DNA of 64,000 nucleotides from Variovorax sp. PAMC26660. GTDB taxonomy: Bacteria > Pseudomonadota > Gammaproteobacteria > Burkholderiales > Burkholderiaceae_C. This document shows positions 17,221 through 26,239 of the stretch, one piece after another. The stretch lies in the NCBI RefSeq assembly GCF_014302995.1, contig NZ_CP060295.1, forward strand, positions 620,001 to 684,000, given 5' to 3'. The number at the start of each line of letters is the position of its first letter. Position 1 is the first letter of the stretch. A model generated the notes under the pieces. It saw only the letters and a list, made by a program, of their open reading frames with translations. It made no database searches and was not told where the DNA came from. A program made the translations under genes and the position numbers.

Positions 17221-18714
17221 ATGAGCACAGTCGTCAGCCAGGCCCCCGCGGGGGCAAGCGAAGCCGGCATTGCGCCGCACGCGGAATCGAACGCACTCAT
17301 CAAGCCCGGCTACGACCCGCGCCTGACCAACGAAGACCTCGCCCCGCTGAAGAAGCAGACCTGGGGCCAATACAACATCTTTGCTTTCTGGATGTCCGAC
17401 GTGCACAGCGTGGGCGGCTACATCACCGCCGGCAGCCTGTTCGCGCTGGGCCTGTCGAGCTGGCAGGTGCTGGTGTCGCTGCTGGTCGGCATCGTGATCG
17501 TGCAATTCTTCTGCAACCTCGTGGCCAAGCCCAGCCAGGTGACGGGCGTGCCCTACCCGGTGGTGTGCCGCGCGCCCTTCGGCGTGCTCGGCGCCAACAT
17601 CCCGGCCATCATCCGCGGGCTGATCGCGGTGGCCTGGTACGGCGTGCAGACTTACCTTGCGTCGGCCGCCTTCATGGTGCTGGCGCTGCACATGGCCCCC
17701 GGCCTGGCGCCGTATGCCGATGTCGCGCAGCACGGCTTCGCCGGTCTGTCCACCCTCGGCTGGGTCGCGTTCATGGTCATGTGGGTGCTGCAGGCCTTCG
17801 TGTTCTGGCACGGCATGGAAGCCATCCGCAAGTTCATCGACTGGGCTGGCCCGGCCGTCTACGTGGTCATGACCGTGCTGTGCGGCTGGCTGGTGTGGAA
17901 GGCCGGCTGGAGCAAGATCGACCTGAACCTGGGCGGCATCAAGTTCCAGGGCTGGGACGCGCTGCCCGTGATGCTCTCGGCCATTGCGCTGGTGGTGAGC
18001 TACTTCAGCGGCCCGATGCTCAACTTCGGCGACTTCTCGCGCTATGGCAAGAGCTTCGACGCGGTGAAGAAGGGCAACTTCTGGGGCCTGCCGATCAACT
18101 TCATCTTCTTCTCTCTGCTGACCGTCATCACCACCGCGGCCACGCTGCCGGTGTTCGGCGAACTCATCACCGACCCGGTGCACACCGTGGGCAAGATCGA
18201 CAGCACCACCGCCGTGGTGCTGGGCGCGCTGACCTTCATGATCGCCACCATCGGCATCAACATCGTGGCCAACTTCGTCTCGCCGGCCTTCGACTTCTCG
18301 AACGTGGCGCCGCAACACATCAGCTGGCGCACGGGCGGCATGATCGCGGCCGTGGGCTCGGTGTTTCTCACGCCCTGGAACCTTTACAACAGCCCCGAGG
18401 TCATTCACTACACGCTCGACGTGCTGGGCTCGTTCATCGGCCCGCTGTTCGGCATTTTGATTGCCGACTACTACATCGTGCGCAAGCAGCAGATCGACGT
18501 CGACGCGCTCTACACCATGAGCACGCAGGGCAAGTACTGGTACAGCGGCGGCTACAACCCGAAGGCGATCATGGCACTGGTGCCATCGGCGCTGGTGCCG
18601 ATCCTGTGCGTGATGGTGCCGACGCTGCGCGGTGCCGCCAACTACGCGTGGTTCATCGGCATGGGCCTGGGCTTCGTGCTCTACGTGCTGCTGAACCGCA
18701 ACAACAAGACTTGA
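17221..18714 (+). CDS. NCS1-family purine/cytosine/allantoin-type permease
   Basis: 497-aa inner-membrane symporter of the nucleobase:cation symporter-1 family with about 12 hydrophobic segments. The N-terminal cytosolic piece ends in WGQYNIFAFWMSDVHSVGGY, the helix-1 region of the Mhp1/PucI group; helices continue to LGFVLYVLLNRNNK. Neighbours (allantoin racemase, GntR regulator) and the TTTGTATACAAA site upstream suggest allantoin, urate or hydantoin as substrate. The sequence does not fix the substrate. The ATG follows a GAGGAAAG ribosome-binding site. Confidence 0.9.
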   Translation: MSTVVSQAPAGASEAGIAPHAESNALIKPGYDPRLTNEDLAPLKKQTWGQYNIFAFWMSDVHSVGGYITAGSLFALGLSSWQVLVSLLVGIVIVQFFCNLVAKPSQVTGVPYPVVCRAPFGVLGANIPAIIRGLIAVAWYGVQTYLASAAFMVLALHMAPGLAPYADVAQHGFAGLSTLGWVAFMVMWVLQAFVFWHGMEAIRKFIDWAGPAVYVVMTVLCGWLVWKAGWSKIDLNLGGIKFQGWDALPVMLSAIALVVSYFSGPMLNFGDFSRYGKSFDAVKKGNFWGLPINFIFFSLLTVITTAATLPVFGELITDPVHTVGKIDSTTAVVLGALTFMIATIGINIVANFVSPAFDFSNVAPQHISWRTGGMIAAVGSVFLTPWNLYNSPEVIHYTLDVLGSFIGPLFGILIADYYIVRKQQIDVDALYTMSTQGKYWYSGGYNPKAIMALVPSALVPILCVMVPTLRGAANYAWFIGMGLGFVLYVLLNRNNKT

Positions 18715-18741
18715 AACACTGAAAGAGAAAGGGACCGCGCC

Positions 18742-19479
18742 GTGCGCATCAAGATCATCAACCCCAACACCACCTGGAGCATGACCGAGAAGATCGGTGC
18801 CTGCGCCCGCGCGGTGGCGCACGCCGGCACCGAGATCGTCGCCGTGAGCCCGGCCATGGGGCCGGTCTCCATCGAGAGCCACTACGACGAAGCGCTGGCC
18901 GTGCCCGGGTTGCTGCAGGAGATTGCGGCAGGCGAGCGCGACGGCATCGACGGCTACGTGATCGCCTGCTTCGGCGACCCGGGCCTGAAGGCCGCCCGCG
19001 AACTCGCGCGCGGCCCGGTGGTCGGCATCGCCGAAGCGGCGATGCACCTGGCCAGCATGATCGGCAGCCGCTTCAGCGTGGTGACCACGCTGGGCCGCAC
19101 CATGGGACAGGCCTGGCACCTGGCCGAGATCTACGGCATGGAGCGCTTCTGCGCCAACGTGCGCGCCTGCGAACTGCCGGTGCTCGAACTCGAAGAGCCG
19201 GGCTCGCGTGCGCGCGAACGCATCGTCGAAGAATGCCGGCGCGCGCTTGAAGAAGATGGCTCCGACTGCATCGTGCTCGGCTGCGCCGGCATGACCGACC
19301 TGTGCGAGCACATCAGCGAACTGCTCGGCGTGCCGGTGATCGACGGCGTGGCCGCGGGCACCAAGCTCATCGAGTCGCTGGTCACGCTGAAGCTGCAGAC
19401 CAGCAAGCGCGGCGAACTCGCACGGCCCTTGCCCAAGACAATGAAGGGCGCGCTCGAAGGCTTCACCCTCGTCGGGTGA
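18742..19479 (+). CDS. hpxA: Asp/Glu/hydantoin racemase family, likely allantoin racemase
   Basis: 245-aa cofactor-independent racemase. The two catalytic Cys are Cys76 in ACFGDPG and Cys181 in LGCAGM, the arrangement of hydantoin and allantoin racemases. The start codon is GTG, with AGAGAAAGGGA upstream. It lies 27 bp after the NCS1 permease and 48 bp before a GntR gene, all in one direction. In a purine gene cluster, allantoin racemase (HpxA/AllE-type role, converting R- to S-allantoin) is the best reading; a hydantoin racemase is the alternative. Confidence 0.85.
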   Translation: MRIKIINPNTTWSMTEKIGACARAVAHAGTEIVAVSPAMGPVSIESHYDEALAVPGLLQEIAAGERDGIDGYVIACFGDPGLKAARELARGPVVGIAEAAMHLASMIGSRFSVVTTLGRTMGQAWHLAEIYGMERFCANVRACELPVLELEEPGSRARERIVEECRRALEEDGSDCIVLGCAGMTDLCEHISELLGVPVIDGVAAGTKLIESLVTLKLQTSKRGELARPLPKTMKGALEGFTLVG

Positions 19480-19527
19480 TACGGGCACCGTCACAGCCGC
19501 CATCGCTCGCTGGGCCACAATCTGCGC

Positions 19528-20295
19528 ATGCCCCGCGCCAGCTCCAAATCTCCTGCCTCCCCTGCAACCACGGCTCCTGCCGACAACGGCGCCGCCGTTG
19601 CACCGGCCGCAGCCGACAAGAACAGCTCCATCGAAAGCATCGCCAACGACATCGCCACCGCGATCGTCGAGAAGCGCCTGCCGCCCGGCACATGGCTGCG
19701 TGAAGAGGCGCTGGGCCGCGTCTACTCGGTGAGCCGCACCAAGGTGCGCGCAGCCTTGCTGATGCTGTCGAAAGACAAGCTCATCGAGATGATTCCCGAC
19801 AAGGGCGCCTTCGTCTGCCAACCTTCGGTGGAAGAAGCGCGCGAGGTGTTCACGGTACGCCGCATCCTCGAGAGCGAAGTGGTGCGCCTGTTCATCGCCA
19901 ATGCTCGGCCGCGCGACTACCAGGTGCTGGAACAGCACATCAAGTTCGAGCGCGCCGCGTTGCGCCAGACCACCACCACGGGCACCGTGCGCGAGAAGCT
20001 GCTGGGCGACTTCCACGTGGCGCTGGCAGAGGCCACGGGCAACAAGACGCTGGCCGAACTGGTGCGCGAACTGGTGGCGCGCAGCTCGCTGATTGCGATG
20101 CTCTACCACTCGTCGAACGATCCGCACTGCTCTTCGGACGAGCACGCCGACTTTCTTCGCCTGTGCCGCAAGGGCGACGTGGAAGGCGCGGTGACCAGCA
20201 TGATCGACCACCTGGAGCGCATCGAGGCCAGCCTCGAGCTGGGCACTGACAAGCCCGACCGCCAGCTCGACCTGGTCAAGGCACTGCTGGCCTGA
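19528..20295 (+). CDS. GntR-family regulator, FCD subfamily
   Basis: 255 aa. About 38 low-complexity Ala/Ser/Pro residues precede a winged helix (IVEKRLPPGTWLREEALG, then SVSRTKVRAALLML) and an FCD domain (LGDFHVALAEATGN, HADFLRL, HLERIE). It is closely similar in layout to the regulator at 9508-10173, so the two are probably paralogues that share or divide the TGTATACA sites. It is the third gene of the NCS1-racemase run. Its ligand is not evident. Confidence 0.88.
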   Translation: MPRASSKSPASPATTAPADNGAAVAPAAADKNSSIESIANDIATAIVEKRLPPGTWLREEALGRVYSVSRTKVRAALLMLSKDKLIEMIPDKGAFVCQPSVEEAREVFTVRRILESEVVRLFIANARPRDYQVLEQHIKFERAALRQTTTTGTVREKLLGDFHVALAEATGNKTLAELVRELVARSSLIAMLYHSSNDPHCSSDEHADFLRLCRKGDVEGAVTSMIDHLERIEASLELGTDKPDRQLDLVKALLA

Positions 20296-20408
20296 CGCCA
20301 CGGCCGGCGGGCCGGTGCGACTGTCACAGAACCGCGTCATGCTGCACCCCGGACAGGCTCCGCGTTCTTTCTTCTTGCGGATGCGCCACCGACGAACATC
20401 CCAACAGC

Positions 20409-22181
20409 ATGCCCCGGCACATTCGGCCCAGCGACACCCCTGCCTCGCATCCCGCGGTCTCCCCTGTTTTCCAGCCCATCGTGGACCTGCGCCAGGGAAC
20501 GATCTTCGGCCATGAAGCCCTGATTCGCGGCCCCGCCGGCACCCCGCTCCACTGTCCTCTGGCACTGCTGGCGCTGGCCGCCAGCGAATCGCGGCTGACC
20601 GAGTTCGAGCTGCATTGCGTGGAAGTCATCTTCACGCACTGGGGCCGGCTGTCCAAGCCCGGACGCCTCTTCGTGAACATGAGCGCCGACGCGCTGGTCG
20701 CCGCCATGGGCGACGTGGGCGCGGCCTGCTGGCTCGAACGCATGCTCGCGCACTGCGACATATCGGCTCGCGACGTGACGGTGGAACTCACCGAGCAACG
20801 CGCGGCCGTCAACCCCGAGGCGCTGCAGCACGCGGTCAAGGCATTGCACGCACTGGGCGCACTCATCGCGCTCGACGATTTCGGCGAAGGCCATTCGAAC
20901 CTGCGGCGCTGGAAAGACCTGCAACCCGATTTCGTGAAGATCGACAAGCTGCTGACCCAAGGCATCGCGAGCAGCCCGCAAAGCGTGGCGCTGGTGCGCG
21001 CCATCGTCGGCCTCGGCAACGCACTGGGCGCCGAACTGGTGGCCGAAGGCGTCGAAGACGCCAAGGACCTGCGCGTGCTGCGCGACCTCGGCATTGCCCA
21101 TGGCCAGGGCTACCTGTTCGGCCGGCCGGCGCCCGCGCTGCAGCCCACGCTGCCCGAGGCCGTGACGGCAGCCATCCGCGACGCCCGCATCGCGGTGATG
21201 CCGCACGCCTCGCAGCCGTCGCAGCCCAACGTGCTGCGCAGCCTGTCGGTCATCCAGGCGCCCGCACTGAGCCCGCAGACGCCGATCGACGAGGTCTCGG
21301 CCATCTTCCAGAAGCATCCCGACCTGCATGCGCTCGCCGTGGTCGAGCAGGGGCGTCCCGTGGCGTTGATCAACCGGCAGTCGTTCATGAACGACTACGC
21401 GAGGATGTACTTTCGCGAGGTGCACGGCCGCCGCCCTTGCCTGTTGTATGGCAGCCTCTCGCCGCGCATCGTGGAGCGCGAGGAGAACGTCGAGAGCCTG
21501 CTCGGCATCCTGATGTCGGAAGACCAGCGCTACCTGAGCGAAGGTTTCATCGTCACGGAGAAAAAGCGCTACGCGGGCCTGGGCACCGGCGACCAGCTGG
21601 TGCGCGCCGTGACCGAGGCGCGCATCGAAGCCGCACGGCACGCCAACCCGCTGACCTTCCTGCCGGGCAACATCCCCATCAACATCCATATCGCGCGCCT
21701 GCTCGAGGGCCGTGCCGACTTTGTCGCCTGCTATGCGGACCTGAACAACTTCAAGGTGTTCAACGACCACTACGGCTACTGGCGCGGCGACGAGATGATC
21801 CTGCTGCTCGCGCGCCTGGCGACGCAGCACGCCAACCCGCACCGCGATTTCGTCGGCCACATCGGCGGCGACGACTTCCTGGTGCTGTACCAAAGCCCCG
21901 ACTGGCAACAGCGCTGCACGGGGATGATCGACGACTTCAACCGGCAGGCACCCGGCCTCTACGACGAGGCGGACAGGCTGGCGGGTGGCGTCGAAGGGGA
22001 AGACCGGCAGGGCGTCCTGCGCTTCACGCCCTGCGCAACGCTCTCCATCGGTGCGGTGCGCATTCCGCCGGACATGTTCAGGCACGCTGAGGACGTGGCC
22101 AGCGAGGCGGCCATCGCCAAACACGAGGCCAAGCACACCGCGTCGGGCCTCACGGTGCGCGAGCCTCGGCCGCGCCCGTAA
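20409..22181 (+). CDS. EAL-CBS-GGDEF cyclic-di-GMP protein, probable phosphodiesterase
   Basis: 590-aa cytosolic protein. Residues 15-250 are an EAL domain with HEALIRG, FVNMSAD, ELTEQ, LDDFGEGHSN, KIDKLL, AEGVED and GQGYLFG, so the catalytic set for c-di-GMP hydrolysis looks complete. A CBS-pair-like region (about 275-390) follows. The C-terminal GGDEF domain has GGDDF in place of GGDEF, a change that may weaken or abolish synthase activity. It lies between the purine racemase/GntR genes and the NCS2 permease but has no visible functional tie to them. Confidence 0.9.
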   Translation: MPRHIRPSDTPASHPAVSPVFQPIVDLRQGTIFGHEALIRGPAGTPLHCPLALLALAASESRLTEFELHCVEVIFTHWGRLSKPGRLFVNMSADALVAAMGDVGAACWLERMLAHCDISARDVTVELTEQRAAVNPEALQHAVKALHALGALIALDDFGEGHSNLRRWKDLQPDFVKIDKLLTQGIASSPQSVALVRAIVGLGNALGAELVAEGVEDAKDLRVLRDLGIAHGQGYLFGRPAPALQPTLPEAVTAAIRDARIAVMPHASQPSQPNVLRSLSVIQAPALSPQTPIDEVSAIFQKHPDLHALAVVEQGRPVALINRQSFMNDYARMYFREVHGRRPCLLYGSLSPRIVEREENVESLLGILMSEDQRYLSEGFIVTEKKRYAGLGTGDQLVRAVTEARIEAARHANPLTFLPGNIPINIHIARLLEGRADFVACYADLNNFKVFNDHYGYWRGDEMILLLARLATQHANPHRDFVGHIGGDDFLVLYQSPDWQQRCTGMIDDFNRQAPGLYDEADRLAGGVEGEDRQGVLRFTPCATLSIGAVRIPPDMFRHAEDVASEAAIAKHEAKHTASGLTVREPRPRP

Positions 22182-22190
22182 GGCACCCGG

Positions 22191-22216
22191 CCGGATTCGG
22201 GTTTTTCCGAGTCCGG
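22191..22216 (+). terminator. Stem-loop after the EAL/GGDEF gene
   Basis: A 10-bp stem (CCGGATTCGG and CCGAGTCCGG, one G-T pair) encloses a GTTTTT loop. It starts 10 bp after the stop codon. No T-tract follows on the plus strand. Confidence 0.35.
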
Positions 22217-22230
22217 ATTGTTGCATAAGT

Positions 22231-22238
22231 TGTATACA
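22231..22238. promoter_or_regulatory. TGTATACA palindrome upstream of NCS2 permease
   Basis: Context AAGTTGTATACAGTTT. It lies 81 bp before the NCS2 permease start. It shares TGTATACAGTT with the puuD and uraH/gntR sites. Confidence 0.65.
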
Positions 22239-22318
22239 GTTTGGCGTACACAACGAGGTGTGCGTCAGGGCAGTCCCGTGTCGCGCCGCCTCTCCCCTCG
22301 CAGCAGCAGGAGACAACG

Positions 22319-23809
22319 ATGACGGCCGACAACACACTTTCCAGAGTTCACCCCGTGGACGAGCGTTTGCCCTCAGGCAAGCTCGCTGCCCTCGGCCTGC
22401 AGCACGTGCTGGTGATGTACGCGGGCGCCGTCGCGGTGCCGCTGATCGTCGGCCGCGCGCTCAAGCTTTCGCCTGACGAAGTCGCCCTGCTGATATCGGC
22501 CGACCTGTTCTGCTGCGGCATTGCCACGCTGATCCAGGCACTGGGCGCCACGCAGTGGTTCGGCATCAAGCTGCCGGTGATGATGGGCGTGACCTTCGCA
22601 TCGGTAGCGCCGATGGTCGCCATGGCCAACGCCAACCCGGGACAGAACGGCGCACAACTGCTGTTCGGCGCCATCATCGGCGCGGGCGTGGTGTCGATAC
22701 TGATCGCGCCGCTCGTGAGCCGCATGCTGCGCTTCTTTCCGCCGGTGGTCACCGGCACCATCATCGCGGTCATCGGCATCAGCCTGATGCGCGTGGGCAT
22801 CAACTGGATCTTCGGCAACCCGGTGGGCCCGACGGCACCCGCGCTGGTCGACCCGGTGTATGCGAAATGGCTGGCCGAGGTCACCTCGCCAGGCAGTTCG
22901 ATTCCCGCCGTGCCCAAGGGCTTCGCGATCATGCCCACGGTGCCCAACCCCAAGTACGCCGACCTGTCGGGCTTCGGCGTGGCCGCACTGGTGCTGGTGT
23001 CGATCCTGCTGATCGTGAAGTACGCCAAGGGCTTCGTCGCCAACATCTCGGTGCTGCTGGGCATCGTGATCGGCGCGGTGGTGGCCTCGGTCACCGGGCT
23101 CATGACCTATGAAAAGGTCGGCAAGGCCGCATGGGTCGACATCGTGCTGCCTTTTCACTTCGGCATGCCGCAGTTCGACCCGATCCTGATTCTCACGATG
23201 ACGCTCATCATGATCGTGGTGATGATCGAATCCACCGGCATGTTCCTCGCGCTCGGCGAGATGACTGGCCGCAAGATCGACCAGAAGGATCTTGCCAAGG
23301 GCCTGCGCACCGACGGCCTGGGCACGCTGATCGGCGGCATCTTCAACACCTTCCCCTACACCAGCTTCTCGCAGAACGTGGGCCTTGTGGCCGTCACCGG
23401 CATCAAGAGCCGCTATGTGTGCGTGGCCGGCGGCGTGATCCTGATCGTGCTGGGCCTGCTGCCCAAGATGGCCGCGCTGGTCGAGTCGCTGCCGACCGTG
23501 GTGCTGGGCGGCGCGGGCCTCGTGATGTTCGGCATGGTGGCGGCCACCGGCATCCGCATCCTCTCGGGCGTGGACTTCAAGACCAACCGCCACAACGCGA
23601 TGATCGTCGCGGTGTCCATCGGCATCGGCATGATTCCGCTGATCGCACCCAACTTCAAGCAATGGATGCCACATGCCATTCACTCGCTGATCGAGTCGGG
23701 CATCTTGCTGGCGTCGATTGCTGCGGTGCTGCTGAACCTGTTCCTCAATGGTGCGAAGCACGACGAGCAAGCCGTGATCGCTGCGGCCAAGCAGGCCGAG
23801 GCGCACTAG
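22319..23809 (+). CDS. NCS2-family xanthine/urate permease
   Basis: 496-aa inner-membrane nucleobase-ascorbate transporter. The NAT signature QNVGLVAVTGIKSRYVC near residue 353 and the upstream Glu-containing helix (MIESTGMFLALGE) are characteristic of the bacterial xanthine/uric acid branch rather than uracil carriers. The start at 22319 follows GCAGGAGAC; a longer in-frame ORF to 22241 crosses the operator and is not used. The TGTATACA site and nearby purine genes support urate or xanthine uptake. Confidence 0.92.
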   Translation: MTADNTLSRVHPVDERLPSGKLAALGLQHVLVMYAGAVAVPLIVGRALKLSPDEVALLISADLFCCGIATLIQALGATQWFGIKLPVMMGVTFASVAPMVAMANANPGQNGAQLLFGAIIGAGVVSILIAPLVSRMLRFFPPVVTGTIIAVIGISLMRVGINWIFGNPVGPTAPALVDPVYAKWLAEVTSPGSSIPAVPKGFAIMPTVPNPKYADLSGFGVAALVLVSILLIVKYAKGFVANISVLLGIVIGAVVASVTGLMTYEKVGKAAWVDIVLPFHFGMPQFDPILILTMTLIMIVVMIESTGMFLALGEMTGRKIDQKDLAKGLRTDGLGTLIGGIFNTFPYTSFSQNVGLVAVTGIKSRYVCVAGGVILIVLGLLPKMAALVESLPTVVLGGAGLVMFGMVAATGIRILSGVDFKTNRHNAMIVAVSIGIGMIPLIAPNFKQWMPHAIHSLIESGILLASIAAVLLNLFLNGAKHDEQAVIAAAKQAEAH

Positions 23810-23845
23810 AAGAAGGCACCACCCCGACCTCTGCCGACGACCCGT

Positions 23846-24436
23846 TCAACGATCGTTCAATCCCATGCCGTCGAGTATCAGCGGCAGGGCTTTCTCGACG
23901 CGGGCTTCCCGGGTCTGCGCTTTCTTCGCACCGGTGAAATAGATGTGATATTGCCGTTGGCGCCCCGGCGTCAAGGCATGGAATGCCTCGCGCAAGGCGG
24001 AGTTCCTGTCGAGCTTGGCCTGGAACTCCTGGGGGTAGACCAGGTCCGAGCTCTTCTTGAATTGCACCTTCAGGCCGGCCTCTTCGATGGCGATGGCCTG
24101 CTTCACAAAGCGCTTCACCGTGGCCTTCAGCCTCGTGATTTCAGCTGCTGACGTGAAACGCATCTGGCGGGCCGATTGCGAGTTTTCTCCGGGCTGGATG
24201 AGCAGGCTTCGAGGGTCTTCCAGCAGCGCGCCTTTCAGGAAAAGCAGCGCGCAAGTTTCCTTGAGCGGCATGATCACGACGATGTTGCTGCCGTCCCAGG
24301 TATAGGTGGGCTTGCCCCACTTGAGCTCCTCGGTGAGGCCGCAGCCGAGGAGGATGCTTCTCAGCAATTCGAGTTCGGCCCGCCAGGGCCTGGGCTTCGA
24401 AAAATAGGGATCGACCTTGGGGTTCGATGGATTCAT
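23846..24436 (-). CDS. YdeI/DUF1801-like protein
   Basis: 196-aa soluble protein. The N-terminal half has the DUF1801-like pattern ELKWGKPTYTW; the C-terminal part has the YdeI/OmpD-associated signature (HALTPGRQRQYHIYFTGAKKAQTREARVEK). Function is not established for the family. The start ATG at 24436 overlaps the stop of the VOC gene (ATGA), so the two are translationally coupled. It is the last gene of the AKR-AraC-VOC-YdeI run. Confidence 0.88.
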   Translation of the reverse strand: MNPSNPKVDPYFSKPRPWRAELELLRSILLGCGLTEELKWGKPTYTWDGSNIVVIMPLKETCALLFLKGALLEDPRSLLIQPGENSQSARQMRFTSAAEITRLKATVKRFVKQAIAIEEAGLKVQFKKSSDLVYPQEFQAKLDRNSALREAFHALTPGRQRQYHIYFTGAKKAQTREARVEKALPLILDGMGLNDR

Positions 24437-24840
24437 TGCCGGGCCTCGATCATCTTCCACCCGTTGCCCGACGGGTCACGAAAGCCGGCATCCACCGTGC
24501 CGAAGCGGGCCACCGGTTCCTGCGTGAACTCCACGCCCCGGGCGGTCATTTGCGCATGGGCGGCGCGGCAGTCGGCCACGCTCAGCACGAGCGGTGGCAT
24601 CGCGCCCTTGGCCACGACCGCGTTCAGCGTCTGCGCCGTCGCAGCATCGAGGACCGGCGGTCCCGGCGTGAACAGCCCCAACTGAAACGACGGCTGCTCC
24701 GGGTGCTGAACCGTGAGCCAGCGATAGGTTCCGTTGCGCACGTCCGTGTGAACGCGAAACCCGAGCTTGTCGACATAGAACGCGAGCGCTTCGTCCTGAT
24801 CGCGAACGTACAGGCCCACCACTTGAACACCTTGACTCAT
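24433..24840 (-). CDS. VOC/glyoxalase-fold protein
   Basis: 135-aa vicinal-oxygen-chelate protein. The pattern VVGLYVRDQDEALAFYVDKLGF opens the first beta-alpha-beta module, and the C-terminus has FRDPSGNGWKMIE. The start at 24840 follows AAGGAGTC and overlaps the AraC stop (ATGA). VOC proteins coupled to AraC-type genes are often annotated as bleomycin-resistance or glyoxalase-like, but the substrate is not known. A dioxygenase, isomerase or binding role are all possible. Confidence 0.88.
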   Translation of the reverse strand: MSQGVQVVGLYVRDQDEALAFYVDKLGFRVHTDVRNGTYRWLTVQHPEQPSFQLGLFTPGPPVLDAATAQTLNAVVAKGAMPPLVLSVADCRAAHAQMTARGVEFTQEPVARFGTVDAGFRDPSGNGWKMIEARQ

Positions 24841-25328
24841 GAAGACTCCTTGTTGTGTGGCCTGTTTATATCGGCGGCTTCCCGGCGCCGCTTCTCCGAA
24901 ACTGCTGTGATCAGGTCGGGCCGCTGCGCCGCGCCGAGGATGCACAGGGGCACGCGGCCGGGCTCGCCTGCCTCGGCCCTTGCGCGCGCACGGATCGCAC
25001 TCGGACTCTCGCCGGTGATGTCGCGGAAGGTGCGCCCGAACGTGCCCAGGCTCTCCCAGCCCGTGTGGAACGCGATCTCGGTGATGGGCAGGTCGGTGTC
25101 GCGCAGCAGTGCCGTCGCCCGCTCGATGCGCAGCGTCAGCAGATACCGGTGCGGCGGAACGCCGAAGGCGTCCTTGAACGAGCGGGCGAAGTGGGCTTCG
25201 GAAACACCGCTCACATCCGCCAGCCGATGGACAGGCCAGTCTTCGGACGAGGCCGCGTCCATCCGGTCCTTGGCGCGCAGCAGGCGGCGCAGCAGCGCGG
25301 GGTCCTGGTTCGGGAGTTCGCCGTTCAT
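24837..25328 (-). CDS. AraC-family transcriptional regulator (DNA-binding domain only)
   Basis: 163 aa. Two helix-turn-helix motifs lie between residues 30 and 120: LADVSGVSEAHFARSFKDAF and the second in ITEIAFHTGWESLGTFGRTF. There is no effector-binding N-terminal domain; instead a 45-residue basic tail follows. Short AraC proteins of this type often sit next to a VOC gene, as here, and probably regulate it. Start at 25328, 21 bp after the aldo/keto reductase gene. Confidence 0.9.
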   Translation of the reverse strand: MNGELPNQDPALLRRLLRAKDRMDAASSEDWPVHRLADVSGVSEAHFARSFKDAFGVPPHRYLLTLRIERATALLRDTDLPITEIAFHTGWESLGTFGRTFRDITGESPSAIRARARAEAGEPGRVPLCILGAAQRPDLITAVSEKRRREAADINRPHNKESS

Positions 25329-25349
25329 GTCGTGCGCCGGAGGGCCACG

Positions 25350-26207
25350 TCAGATCATTGCCAGCGGCGTCTTGCGGCGCGGCGGCGGGTGCAGGCGGTC
25401 CAGTTCAGCCAGCGTGGCCGCATCGAGCTTCAGTGCAGCAGCGGCCAGGTTCTCTTTCAGGTGCACGCTGCGCACCGCCTTCGGAATCGCGACGACGCCG
25501 GGACGCGCCAGCACCGCGGCCAGCGCGAGCTGCGCGGCGGTCACGCCGAGCCGCACCGCCAGTTCTCCCAACGCATCGTCTTCGGCCAGCGCGCCCTGGT
25601 CGATCGGGCTGTAGGCCATCAGCGGCATGCCGCGCTCGCGCTGCCAGGGCAGCAGGCTGAACTCGGGGCCGCGTTCCCCCAACGACAGGTAGACCTGGTT
25701 GGCCCCGCAGCCGGGGCCGTCGCCTGTGACCTGCACCAGTTCTTCCATGTCGTCGGTGTCGAAGTTGCTCACGCCCCAGTGGCCGATGCGCCCGCTGGCA
25801 ACCAGCGCCTGCATCGCCTCGACCGTTTCGGCCAGCGGATGGCTGCCGCGCCAATGCAGCAGGTAGAGGTCGACGGCATCGAGTCCCAGCCGCTTCAGGC
25901 TGCGTTCGCAGGCATCGCGTGTGCCGCGACGGCTCGCGTTGTGCGGATAGACCTTGCTGACGACGAAGAGGTCTTCGCGCCGCACATCGCCCGCGCGCAA
26001 CGCCTCGCCAATGGCCTGCCCGAGCACCGTCTCGGCGCCACCCTCGCCATACATCTCGGCCGTGTCGATGAGCCGGTAACCCAGGCCGATGGCCTCGCGC
26101 ACGGCGGCCACCTCGGCCGCGCGACGGCCGGCCACCTCGCCCATGCGCCAGGTGCCGAGACCGAGAACCGGCATCTCGCCGCCGGTGGGGAGTGGAAGTG
26201 TTCGCAT
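25350..26207 (-). CDS. Aldo/keto reductase
   Basis: 285-aa NADPH-dependent aldo/keto reductase of the DkgA/Prs type. The catalytic tetrad is seen as Asp and Tyr in LIDTAEMYGEGG, Lys in VVSKVYPHN and His in LLHWRG; the cofactor region AIPKAVRS is near residue 235. A start three codons upstream (26216) is equally open. It is preceded 32 bp upstream by the histidine-kinase gene in the same direction. The substrate is unknown. Confidence 0.92.
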   Translation of the reverse strand: MRTLPLPTGGEMPVLGLGTWRMGEVAGRRAAEVAAVREAIGLGYRLIDTAEMYGEGGAETVLGQAIGEALRAGDVRREDLFVVSKVYPHNASRRGTRDACERSLKRLGLDAVDLYLLHWRGSHPLAETVEAMQALVASGRIGHWGVSNFDTDDMEELVQVTGDGPGCGANQVYLSLGERGPEFSLLPWQRERGMPLMAYSPIDQGALAEDDALGELAVRLGVTAAQLALAAVLARPGVVAIPKAVRSVHLKENLAAAALKLDAATLAELDRLHPPPRRKTPLAMI

Positions 26208-26239
26208 GGCCCCCATGGTACGAGGGGGCGAAGCCGTTG

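Noticed and set aside
16942..20565. Very long minus-strand ORF (1207 codons) opposite the NCS1, racemase and GntR genes
   Set aside because: Its translation is His/Arg/Gly-rich without domain patterns and lies antisense to three well-recognised genes; it is a product of high GC content.
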